From positions 744,001 to 808,000 of the forward strand of contig PVNU02000424.1 of assembly GCA_003013855.2 (NCBI GenBank): 64,000 nucleotides of DNA, in the 5' to 3' direction. The translations under genes were made by a program, and so were the position numbers. Each line of letters starts with the position of its first letter. Position 1 is the first letter of the stretch. The notes under the pieces were generated by a model. That model made no database searches, was not told the DNA's origin, and saw only the letters and a list, made by a program, of their open reading frames with translations. Shown in pieces: positions 1-9,710 of the stretch. The stretch comes from Liriodendron chinense (taxonomy: Eukaryota > Streptophyta > Magnoliopsida > Magnoliales > Magnoliaceae).

Positions 1-183
1 ATCGAGAGAAGGAGAGAGCTTTAGATTCTGAGATCGTCGGAATTCCTTTTTCCGACCGTTGGAAACCCTTTGCCGACCACTAGAAATCCCACTTCCGACC
101 ACAGCAGGTCTGGTGGAGATAACTTAAAAATATACAAGTGTAGTAGCGCATCACAAAATACTTTAAACCAAGCTTACTTTATC

Positions 184-637
184 GACGCACTGGCCCCAGC
201 GCATCACAAAATAGGCTAGTGGATCAGAAAAATACATATCTTGAAACAAGTTATTTTTGGACGCACTAGCCCCAGCGCGTCGCAAAATAGGCCAGCGGAT
301 CAGAAAAATACACATTCCAAAACAGTCATTTTTGGACGCACTGGCCCCAGCGCATCGCAAAATAGGCCAGCGGATCAGAAAAATACACATTCCAAAACAA
401 AGTCATTTTTGGACACACTGGCCCCAGCGCATTGCAAAATAGGCCAGCGGATTAGGAAAATACATATCTTAAAACAAGTCATTTTTTGACGCACTGGCCC
501 CAGCGCATCACAAAAATAGCCCAGCGGATCAGAAAAATCAAACACTTTAACAATAATTTTTGGACGCGCTGGCCCCAGCGCATCAGTAAACTCAGGCCAG
601 CGGATCATAAAAATCAGCATTTTGAACGTTCATTTCA
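184..637. repeat. 76-bp tandem array, six copies, inside LTR copy A
   Basis: Units begin with GACGCACTGGCCCCAGCG or a close variant at 184, 260, 335, 412, 488 and 563, a period of 75-77 bp. Each unit contains an inverted pair of the type GACGCACTGG / CCAGCGGATC. The related LTRs at 1846-3963 and 17597-19800 have more degenerate GGGTGCGTGGG-type units at the matching place, so the array looks like a homogenised expansion in this copy. Confidence 0.9.
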
Positions 638-1221
638 GCACCTTTAAAATCTTCATTTTATGACATTTTCGAGCCCCGTTTGGGCCTATTTTGGGTATTT
701 CGAGCGTTCCGGACGCAACGGAGTAGTCAAATAACTCATCCAGGCCACCCAATGAGTAGAACGCAAGCCTTCAGAGTCTGATCCGATTTAACGAGACGAA
801 TGGAGCAATTCTTCCAAAAAGAGGCCGCCAGTGCCCTAGAACCATACTGATGTATCATCATTACATGTACTATCATAATATGACCCGGATTCAGGTCCGG
901 ACTAAGCAAAGGGGACTATGGTTAACACGATAAACCATACCAAGAGAGTTCTAAACTATTACCCAAAATTTGTTAAAGACTGACACTTCAAGAATAGTCG
1001 ATGCCCTACCCATCTAAACGGCATCCGCTGGTTGAGCTGCTCAGGTACATACAACTGCAGATCGATCTTCCCGCAGTCACCCGTCACAAATGACGGGCGC
1101 AGGCCCAGAGTCGCACCCCTCGGTTAAAAACCCTGACAGTCTCAGCCCGGATCTTCAGTCAAAAGATGGGACATAGACATCTGACTCGTACAAAGATGGA
1201 TCAGTCCATAACAAAACACAA

Positions 1222-1367
1222 CAAATACAGGTCTCCGTGACCATACAAATACAGGTCTCCATGACCATACAAATACAGGTCTCCACGACCATACAAATAC
1301 AGGTCTTCGCGACCATACAAACACAGGTCTCTACGACCACACAAACACAGGTCTCCACGATCATGAA
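1222..1367. repeat. 24-bp minisatellite, six copies, inside LTR copy A
   Basis: The unit CAAATACAGGTCTCCATGAC recurs every 24 bp from 1222 (1222, 1246, 1270 and onward), with few substitutions, to about 1367. The copies near 2140 and 17870 carry only one such unit. This is therefore a local expansion in copy A. Open frames across it encode monotonous cysteine- and valine-rich peptides and are not genes. Confidence 0.9.
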
Positions 1368-1633
1368 CTCTGAGACCATAGTCCCCGCTTACTAGTCTTT
1401 TGCCTTTTAATCAAGGGTCATCGATCATTCGATGTAATTAAGGGCTCATGCTAGATCACGGCCTGGAATGTACAAGATCTCAGGATCTCTGGAATAAAAT
1501 TCGCCTTGCAATATCTTTTCTCTTGTGTACTTTTGTGAATGTTTGTGATTGTCTATGAATGTTTCTATTATTCAGAACCCCAGAACAGCAAAACACGAGA
1601 AAACTACGCCCGAGCATTTTTCTAGTTCTAACA

Positions 1634-1845
1634 TGGGATTAACATCATTTATTGCACAATGATTACATGTCTAATTATCCCACGGTATTTTCATATCCAA
1701 TCCTATGTTTGGCATCAAATACTTACCACGGGAAAATCATTGGATTAAGCAAAATCTCAGTTTGGTGGACCATGGAATTGCAATCAATGAGCCAAATTCA
1801 CAACGGATGTCGGTCACTTGAACATGTATATAACTATAATGTCAT
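1634..1845. other. Spacer between inverted LTR copies A and B
   Basis: This 212-bp AT-rich segment separates the end of copy A from the start of copy B. Its last five bases (GTCAT, 1841-1845) are the left target duplication of copy B. I see no gene or recognised element in it. Confidence 0.6.
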
Positions 1846-2744
1846 TGTTAGAACTAGAAAAATGAACTCCAAAAGGGACATTTTCCTTGAAATGTGGTGT
1901 TTTGTTGCTCTGGGGTTCTGAATAACGGAAACATTCATAGACAATCACAAGCATTCATAAAAGTACACAAGGAGAGATATCGCAAGGCGAATTTTATTCC
2001 AGAGATCCTGAGATCTTGTACATTCCAGGCCGTGATCTGGCACGAGCCCTTAATTACATTGAATGATCGATGACCCTTGATTAAAAGGCAAAAGACTAGT
2101 CAGCAGGGACTATGGGCTGCGAGTTTGTGGTCATAGAGACCTGTATTTATTTTTGTTATGGACCGAACCATCTTTGTATTAGTCAGATGTCTATGTCCCA
2201 TGTTTTGGCCGGAGATCCGGGCTGAGACTATCAGGGTTTATGACTGAGAAGGACGACTCTGGGCCTGCACCTATCAATGTATGGACAGGTGACCTCGAGA
2301 AGTCCACTCTGCAGTTGTGTATACCTGCGTAGCCCAACCGACGGATGCCGTTTTTAATGGGTAGGGCATCGACTGTTGTGTTGTGGCAGTTCATAACAAT
2401 TATTTTGTAGTGAATTAAAACTCTTTGGTATGGTTTATCGTGATAACCATAGTCCCGTTTGTCTAGCTTTCAACTCAAATCGGGTCACATCTTTACAGTA
2501 AATATAAATGATGACATGTTTGCATAGTTCTGGATGCTGGCGGCGTCTCTTTTGAGAAGTCGTTTCGTTCATCGTGTCGAATCAGATTGAACTTTGAAGA
2601 TGCACAATTTTGCTCATTTAGAGATCCTAAAATGTCCATTTGACCATTCCATTGCGTCCGGAACGCTCGAAATACCCAAAATAGGCTCAAGTGGCACTTG
2701 AAAACACTTAAAATTGAGTCCGATGCACCCATGAACATGTTCTG

Positions 2745-3665
2745 GAATTGGCTGATTTTTTGGGTGCGTGGGAGTCCAACGCACCTTGAAAATACATGTC
2801 TGAATTATGTTGATTTTACGGATGTGTGGGGTAATTTTCGGGTGCGTTGGGGTCCAATGCACCCTGAAAATACAAATCCATTTTTTGTTGAATTTTCGGG
2901 TGCGTCACGCTATTTTCGGGTGCGTGGGAGTCCAATGCACCCTGACAATACATATCTGAATGATGTTGAATTTTCAGGTGCGTCAAGCTATTTCCGGGTG
3001 CGTGCTCACACTTATGATTTTTTATAATCCGAACCTGTGGTGGTGTTGGTCAGAGTGACCTTCCGGTGGAAGATGCCGGCGATCGGAAAAGAATTTCGGT
3101 CACTGGGAAAGTTTTTCGGCTGTCGGAAAGGGATTCCGGCGAGGGTTTCCGGCGACAAATCCCAGATACTTGGCGGATAATAGCTCTCTCTCTCTCTCTT
3201 AATCTGTTCCAATCTGTCTAAATGAACAGTGGGAGGGGTATTTATACCCGAAAATACCGGACAGTGACCAATGAGGGCCTGCCACGTATGGCGCATCCCA
3301 TAAAGTCTTTGACGCACCCTCAAATAGGCACGTGGGAGCTCCGACGCACCCAAAAATGATATTTTGAAAAGTGCTGATTTTTATGGGTGCGTCGAGCTAT
3401 TTTTGGGTGCGTTTGAGTTCAATGCATTCAAAAAATACCATGCTGGTTTTTGGTGATTTTATGGGTGCGTTGGGATATTTTAGGGTGCGTTGCAGTCCAA
3501 TGCACCCTGAAATTGCAGTTCCGTATTTTCTGAATTTATGGACGCATCGAGGGTATTTTTAGGGTGCGTCAAGCCATTTTTTGGATGCGTCAGAGGTAAA
3601 AAACATCCTGAAACACTTCTTGAATTTTCATGAATTTAAGGGTGCGTTGGACTGAATAAATGGGT
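2745..3665. repeat. Degenerate GGGTGCGT-unit array in U3 and leader of LTR copy B
   Basis: Units of the form GGGTGCGTGGGAGTCCAATG followed by CACCCTGAAAATAC recur at irregular 60-90 bp spacing on both sides of the TATA region. GGGTGCGT and its complement ACGCACCC make each unit partly self-complementary. The same units occur in copy C (18490-19500). Confidence 0.75.
3239..3246 (-). promoter_or_regulatory. TATA box of LTR copy B
   Basis: TATAAATA on the minus strand lies between a GC-rich stretch and a GA-rich leader (CT-rich on plus, 3182-3200). The identical arrangement is at 19065-19072 in copy C. It orients both LTRs to the minus strand. Confidence 0.65.
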
Positions 3666-3968
3666 GCGCTTGACGTACTCGTGTCTTGCAAAATTGGGTT
3701 TTGCGAAACGGAGGGCTTGTGGGGCCCGTTTCTCGGCGAATCGCCATGCACTGCTTATCATAATTCATGAAGAACGTGTCTACTTGATTCTGGGCGGTTT
3801 TGATCATGGTGATCCGTGGGGCCCACCGGAGAAAATGGCTAAGTACTGGATCCTTTGCAAAATCTGGCTGTTTGGGTGCGTCGAGTAGTATTTTGTGGGA
3901 TTTTCTCGAAGCACGTGTCCAATTAATTTGTTTTAGAGGGTACTGACTTTTAGGACCCCAACAGTCAT

Positions 3969-4205
3969 GTATAAAGGACTTATATAGATGGACGACATGG
4001 ATAAAACACATGCATCAATGTGGGATTTGGAAATCCCATGGATATCCCACGTGGGATCAAGTGCAATTCCATCCCACCTAATCCCAAGCCTCCCATCCTC
4101 CACAAACATCATATGGAATTTGCGTGGAACCAAATGCAATTCCATCCCACCTAATCTCATCTAATACCATTCCCCAAACACCCCCCAAGTGGATCATACC
4201 ACATG
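3969..4205. other. Unassigned spacer with short inverted repeats
   Basis: The segment contains several short inverted repeats (for example GGGATTTGGAAATCCC and ATCCCATGGATATCCC) and the repeated phrase ATTCCATCCCACCTAAT at about 4066 and 4140. It resembles a decayed non-autonomous DNA transposon, but I cannot find paired ends. No gene is seen. Confidence 0.4.
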
Positions 4206-4679
4206 TTCAACTAGGCTACGATTAAGCTCAGACATCTCTTAATAATTCAACGCAAAACAATGTGTACTCTTTGAGCAATATTATAAGTTCGTGTTGAACT
4301 TGTGGTGAAAGAAGGTCACTAATGAATGTCAGTTTTGGATCGTCTTCAGTGCCTAAATTTACTTCAACAAGAGGATTCTATACTTGAGCTTGGTCATCGT
4401 CCAGTTTTTCAGGAGCTTCTTTTAAATCATCCAGGGTTATACCATCATCAGTCACTTGATGAGCTGGTATAATAGCATCAACAAAATCAACAAAACAACC
4501 ATCTTCCTCCTTAAGACCATCTTCTAACGTTTTCACTCTGCTGGTTAAGTTGACCAATCCATGATTAAATAATGTTGGGCTAGTCATGGAATCTCTTCTA
4601 TTACGCATTTCTGGGCTGACCGATGCGGGATAACACTCATCAGCTTATCATTCTCAAGAGAGGTTGTGTTAGTAGTCCC

Positions 4680-5003
4680 TTGGATTATGTCATCTGATTT
4701 CTTGGTAGTTGAGATACCCATTGGGCGCCCATATTTATTTCTTCCTGTAAATCATATCGTACCCACCTCTTCTTCATAATAATAGCCTCATTGGCATTCA
4801 AAGGAGCCAAGAACGGTTTGTTATCAACAAGGACTAATTCAACCCTATCCTGATTCCAGAATACAACGAACTAGTGTAGGGACAATAGTATACACCCAAT
4901 GGAATGAATCCAGTCCTTTCCTAATAATGCATTATACTGGGAGGAAGTATCAACAACAAAAGATAGTGCTAGAACTTTCTTGGTGCCTACTAAAAGATCA
5001 ATA
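4680..5003 (-). pseudogene. Tat-like retropepsin, C-terminal part and downstream linker
   Basis: This continues the protease broken at 5698: PIDLLVGTKKVLALSFVVDT, SSQYNALLGKDWIHSIG, then a stop, then FVVFWNQDRVELVLVDNKPF. The phrase YNALLGRDWIH is characteristic of Tat-lineage proteases. The piece and its other half join across the insertion at the shared CCTATT sequence, which supports one original reading frame. Confidence 0.75.
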
Positions 5004-5697
5004 GGTCGGGGTGGTTAATGACCCAAACTATTCGTGAACCATTTGAGTTCGGCTCGATTAAAGCTCGTTTGAGTTCATTTGATTAGTAAACAAGCCAAAC
5101 TCAAACCTTATTTTTAGGTTCTTAGTAATTAAACCAAACTCAAACAGGTAGGACTTCAGTTTGGTTAGGCTCGATAAGGTTCGTTTATAGCTAAAAAAGC
5201 ATTATTTCTTATGATATGGTCCCCTTGAGATTTGGATCTGCTTCATTTTCTAGCTTCTGCCATGAAATGATTTGATGAAATGTATAAATGAAGTGGATAT
5301 GGAATATATGCATCAAGGTGGGCCCCACAGTAAGAGCCTCACCGTCTTAACTTTTTGGATAAGGAATATATGTTGGATATGGAATATATATTGTAAGGTG
5401 GGCCCCACAATAAGCCTATTCAAAGCTCAAGTGGACCATACCACACCGTCTAACCTACAATGAATTTTGAAGGTGAAACATCTCATTTGCATAGGCATTT
5501 AAAATGTTGCATATAGAGGTGGTTAATGAACCAAATTATTCGTGAACGGTTCGAGTTCGGTTTGATTAAAGCTCGTTTGAGTTCGTTTGATTAGTGAACA
5601 AGCCAAACCCAAACCCAAACTCAAACTTGAGTTTTGGTTATTAAACTCAAACCAAACACGGTAGTATTCGGTTTGATTCAGTTCATTTACACCCCTA
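5004..5697. mobile_element. Insertion of paired MITE-like repeats in the protease remnant
   Basis: Two direct copies of a ~185-bp repeat (5004-5190 and 5514-5697) share GGTTAATGA near their left ends and AAAGCTCGTTTGAGTTC inside. They flank a ~320-bp middle part that contains GGTGGGCCCCACA twice. The outer ends form an imperfect inverted repeat (CGGGGTGGTTAATGA against TAGGGGTGTAAATGA). The interrupted protease frame shows a 7-bp repeat (ACCTATT on minus) on both sides. Short TIRs with a 7-8 bp duplication suggest a hAT-like non-autonomous element, but the pair could also be two successive insertions. Confidence 0.55.
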
Positions 5698-6069
5698 TTA
5701 ATAGGTAGAACTCCATGGGTGTTAGTCATTCCACCCTCAAAGTTACTCACAGTGACATCTGATGGAATCAAATATGTCGTAGTTTTTTTTTTCCAATTTC
5801 GACATCATTTTGATCGGAAGCAAATTTACAGCCAAGCCATTATCAACGAGAATCCGAGTGACTAGACAATCATCTAAATGGGCAGATATGTAAAGTGGCT
5901 TGAGATGTTGAGTCATACTGACGGGTGGCTTCTCTATCACGACATTTTCGATCGAAAACCTAGGTTTAACAGTAACTATTTTTACCCGTGTTGCCAATAC
6001 AGCTTCTGGTATAGTTTCGTTTGTTTGAACTGCTATTGATGGACCCAATTCTTCCACGTCTCCTGCCAT
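5698..6069 (-). pseudogene. Tat-like retropepsin (aspartic protease), N-terminal part
   Basis: The minus-strand frame reads HLKPLYISAHLDD, then RILVDNGLAVNLLP, the D-x-G active-site loop with its catalytic aspartate intact, and continues into LIPSDVTVSNFEGGMTNTHG near 5720. In this family the enzyme processes the Gag-Pol polyprotein in virus-like particles. The frame is interrupted at the VLPI motif by the 5004-5697 insertion. The C-terminal part resumes at 5003 with DLLVGTKKVLALSFVVDT and YNALLGKDWIH. It cannot be functional, because of the insertion and at least one stop near 4870. Confidence 0.8.
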
Positions 6070-6691
6070 TTTGCTAGGCTAAGAAGATTTTGCTTGAAAA
6101 TGAGCTGGGAGTCTAAATATCATGTTACTTTCAAATACAATGGGTGGCATTGTTCCGAAAATAATCCTATCACCAAAACATTGCCCCCCAAGTATTTCTT
6201 GTTGGCTATCTTGATGATTTCTCTCATTGAGAGGGGGTTTTTCATCATTCTGATTAACGAACGAAGTAACCTCCATAGGTTCGTTGATGGCCATAAGCTC
6301 ATCCAATAACAAATCATCATCCATTAACCATTCATCGCTGAAGTACCCAGCTGACTCCTCATCATCTGTTATGTTATTACCTGGGTTGCATGCTTCCTTT
6401 TGTGGCTGATTTTCAAAGGGTGTAAGGATAACGTGATTCTCATTAATATTAGTGAATTTTTCTTCAGGTTGAGGTACCTGCCAAAATGATCAGATATTTC
6501 GTCAGGCAAACTGAGTTACTCTTTCAGCTTCAGCTTCAGCTTTGGCCTTTCTCTTGGTTGCTCTTTGGCGCTGCCATCATCATTTTTGTGACCATGTCAT
6601 CATTTCTGGGACTGTAGGAAACTTAGGATGTCTCACCCTTTTCCATACTTCTGGTTGCACGGGCGAAGGTCTAACCATCCTAGGTCGAATA

Positions 6692-8613
6692 TGAAAGTAT
6701 GTTGGGTGGTCTAACACGACACCTACGTATGTGTGGAAGCTTAAAGAGCAACTAGAATTATGGCTAAACCTATAGAAGGGGGGTGATTAGGACCTTTTCG
6801 AAATTCTTTTCGCCTACTTACACAATTCAACAAATTAAACTAAGTAAGCAAGTACACTTCGGCTTCCAAGCCTAAGTGGGTCTAATCACAAGACTAGCAT
6901 ATGGTTAGGCAATAAACAATCCTAGTCTAAGCATGCATAGATAAATAAATGATTTAATTAATCAAGCCCTAACTTATGCATCCTAAGTAGACTTATGAGA
7001 ATGGATCAATGAGCTCAAGTCTACACACCTAGTGAAAGTACATCTTGTGTGTGGATGTCCCAATCTAGTGCCTAGCATACATTCCTATTAAGCATTCATA
7101 ATTAAAGAATTAAACATCCAATGCTAAGATAACAATATGCTTAATACAATCAGAAACACAAGCATGTATAGTGGTTCGACTTTGGGTCTACTCCACTCCC
7201 GGTTCAAGTACCCAACTCCTTTGAGCACACCGGCATTCACTATCAGAGGTTTTAAATAACATTCACCTCTCAACCTTTACACGGAGGTTTTACCGGTTCA
7301 CCTCTCAACCATAACTGGAGTTCTGGACAAAGGGCTAACTCTCAACCCAAATGGAGTTTTGGACATAGGTTAACTCTCAACCTGACGCACGTTCACTCCC
7401 GTGTCGAAAGCTCCCCCTTGGAGACTTAGTTTAGGCCCGACTAACGGGCCAAGGAATGCCTAACGTCCCTAGATCGAGTTTGACAAACAAACTCTAAATG
7501 TACTCTAAAAAAGGACAACCTTACTTGTCTGATGAGCCCCTTGTTTAGCGCCTGTTCGGGTTGCTTGATCTCCGTTCTCCTGTGCTTCAATCAGCTTCCC
7601 TTGCTCCCTCGATCGTGTTGCCTTTGCGTCGCCAATGCCTCAGCCACACATGATCAAACACCTTGCATGTTATGCCTTTGAGATGCACAAGGTGATAGGA
7701 GAATGGTTGAATCTCCTACATGGGATATATAGCTTGTTCTATCTAGGAGATTCACCTAGAGGGTCTTCTAGAGGTCTTGAACAAGAGATATGCCTATGTG
7801 GTATAGTGTTTCACCTCTAGAATTGAGAGAGGAAGTCATCTCTAGTTTGCATTTGAATGCCCTCACTTGTATTTAAACACAAGGGATATGACTTGAAAGT
7901 CCTCCTCTTTGAGGCCCCAAATGATGTACAAAAGGTGTGGGCAATAGAGCTCTCAAAACCCTCTCTGCTATGCCAAAAAACCAAGCTCCATATATATAGA
8001 AAATGAGCTTCAACGGTCAGAAAACGGGTAAAAACGGCTCCTTCTGACCGGTCCCAACCTGTCCCAACCGGTCAGCTAGAAGCCAAGCAAGACAGTGCAC
8101 TTGCTGTCTTAGAGGGGAGGCTGCCCGACCAGTCAAGACCGGTCGGACGAGCCCAGCTGACTGGTCACGACCGGTCGGCCCCACTTGCCTGCACACGCTG
8201 TCTGGACTGGAAGTCCTGTCCGACCGGTCTTGACCGGTCGGTCCAGTCCAGCCGACCGGTCGTGACCGGTCGGACAGGCCTGGGTTCAGCCAGTCTGATT
8301 GTTGACCCATCCGTTCATCAACCCTCTTACAAAGGCCAAGATTTAGGTGATGTTTTGGGACACCTAAGGCCAATCTATGATGACTAAATTAAGGTTCCCT
8401 AATATGGTCAAGGTCATCAAAGAGGTTAAGGGTTGGGTTTTGGTCAAGGTTAAGGAACATCAAGGCATCACTTTTACCTGAATCTTCTTCTTTGATGTAA
8501 CGGGACCACTTGAGTCTTCTGTCTTCGTCTTCATTTCAACCGCCACTAGACTCACTGACGTAAGTGATTAACAAACAAGGTGCACTAGTATTCCACAGAA
8601 AAGTGCACTAACA
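6692..8613 (-). repeat. 3' LTR of element D, 1922 bp
   Basis: This is the downstream LTR on the minus strand. U3 lies at the right (about 8613 down to 8010) and contains five GACCGGTC-type palindromic sites at about 8040-8275, followed by a TATATATA-type TATA at about 7992-8000. It is nearly the same length as its partner at 9711-11629. Differences seen are mostly transitions, consistent with age and cytosine methylation. Confidence 0.9.
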
Positions 8614-9710
8614 ATCTCCCCATTTGTCAATTACTTACAAAAACCTAACCTACCAAAACATAATACATGTTCTAGATATTACAATGATAACGAATTAAAT
8701 ACAGGACTCTTGACATGCCTAAACTAAGCTGCTCCTCTTCAGTTTGCTCCCCCATAACCTGTCAATCCCTACATCACAAAACATAGCAAACTAGTTTTGG
8801 TGGGACTTGATCTTTCTTCCCTTTTTTGTTAGCAATTGACAAACTATTCTCTCCCCCTTAATGATATATCAATAAGGTTAAGGTAAGAGTAGATAGTATG
8901 TCACAGTTATAACTATAAGCACATGTTAAGAAGGAAAGTATAGGGTGCATAAATTTTAAAACATGGAGCATGCTAAGGAACATGATTAACAAGAGAATGT
9001 GACTATCTAAGCATAGTTAATCATGCATAATTGGTCAAAGATATACATTTGCAATAAAAGCACAAGGGCTTATAGCCCAATCAACCAACCTCCTCTATTG
9101 ACATATCAAGACCAATACTAAGCAAAGATTAGCATTCAATGAAGCATATAACTCAAGATGATTAGCTAATCTAAGCCGGATGATAGTCTAGCAAGCAAAT
9201 ATACAAATAAGCAAGGCTAAACTACCGAATTTGGGCTAAAGAGGCTTGAATCCTCTGATTTGCCCATAAACACAAAAATGAGGTTGAAATCCTCAGATTT
9301 TCCTATAGTTCCAAAGAGGCTAAATTCCTCAAGTTCATCAATATGCTCAAAATGAGGCTTAATCCTCGGATTATATCTATTGAGCTCAATATGGTCTCCT
9401 AAGGTCACCTAACCTAGATCACAACCCCCTTGGGTATGATTAATAGGACCCAACATGCTTGTTGGGAGGGAATTCATCTATCCTAGATTTTTCTCCCTTA
9501 GGTTCATTCCAAGTTGGAGAGCAATGTTTGGTAGGGGATATAACAATAGTTCCTACCCTAGTTATTGTTGCCCTCAATAATCATTTTACTTATAATTCAG
9601 CATGAGGCAACATAGATTCCTCTCTTGGTTAGTCATTATGCTAGTGCTCCAGTACCGGATCTTACTCTAGACGATTACGTCCTTGAAGAGCAACCCGCTC
9701 TGATACCAAT
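8614..9710 (-). other. Internal region of element D, no intact gene
   Basis: On the minus strand the region begins with the primer-binding site, then a start codon at 9636 reading MTNQERNLCC, then stops. The part after that matches the 3' untranslated part of element G (compare 8730-9000 with 32290-32530), so gag-pol has been deleted. It ends with a polypurine tract (AAATGGGGAGAT on minus, 8614-8625). A 63-codon frame at 9217-9408 has no recognisable domain and consists of a repeated SEDFNL/SEDSSL-type phrase. Confidence 0.8.
9691..9710 (-). promoter_or_regulatory. Primer-binding site (initiator tRNA-Met) of D
   Basis: The minus strand reads ATTGGTATCAGAGCGGGTTG. TGGTATCAGAGC is complementary to the 3' end of initiator tRNA-Met and is the usual copia primer site. 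It directly follows the LTR end at 9711. Confidence 0.9.

Larger units (their letters stand above)
1..1633 (+). mobile_element. Truncated LTR, A/B/C family (copy A)
   Basis: Read on the minus strand from 1633, this segment follows the solo LTR copy at 1846-3963 base for base over long stretches, including the region near 1430-1600 and the unit around 700. It ends with CTAACA at 1633, the reverse complement of the TGTTAG terminus of the other copies. The other end lies before the window, so its target duplication and completeness cannot be tested. The TATA of the related copies lies on their minus strand, so this inverted copy is on the plus strand and its U3 is off-window. It holds two expanded tandem arrays (listed separately) that the other copies lack or have in another form. 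No coding sequence is seen. Confidence 0.8.
1846..3963 (-). mobile_element. Solo LTR, A/B/C family (copy B), 2118 bp
   Basis: The segment starts TGTTAGAACTAG and ends GGACCCCAACA, so it has TG..CA termini. It is flanked by perfect 5-bp target duplications GTCAT at 1841-1845 and 3964-3968. It matches the copy at 17597-19800 over its length. There is no primer-binding site, polypurine tract or coding sequence between the duplications, so it is best read as a solo LTR left by recombination between two LTRs. A TATA box on the minus strand gives the orientation. The superfamily cannot be told from the LTR alone. Confidence 0.9.
4206..6690 (-). pseudogene. Remnant of Tat/Ogre-like gag-pro-pol (element M)
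   Basis: Reading leftwards on the minus strand I can follow: a charged alanine-, glutamate- and lysine-rich gag end (about 6600-6500); a linker containing FGTMPPIVFES-type sequence (6324-6079); the retropepsin (6069-5700, then 5003-4680); and the protease-RT linker with APEKLDD and NPLVEVNLGTEDDP (about 4450-4290), ending at LLKEYTLF near 4250. The RT that should follow is missing. The order and wording match Tat-lineage Ty3/gypsy polyproteins. Several stops and frame breaks show that it is dead. It is split by element D, with a short continuation at 11635-11869. Confidence 0.8.

Noticed and set aside
1142..1379. Cysteine/valine-rich peptide frames
   Set aside because: Translation of the 24-bp minisatellite.
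9691..9710. tRNA-like match (TGGTATCAGAGC)
   Set aside because: Only the primer-binding complement of initiator tRNA-Met is present; there is no cloverleaf.
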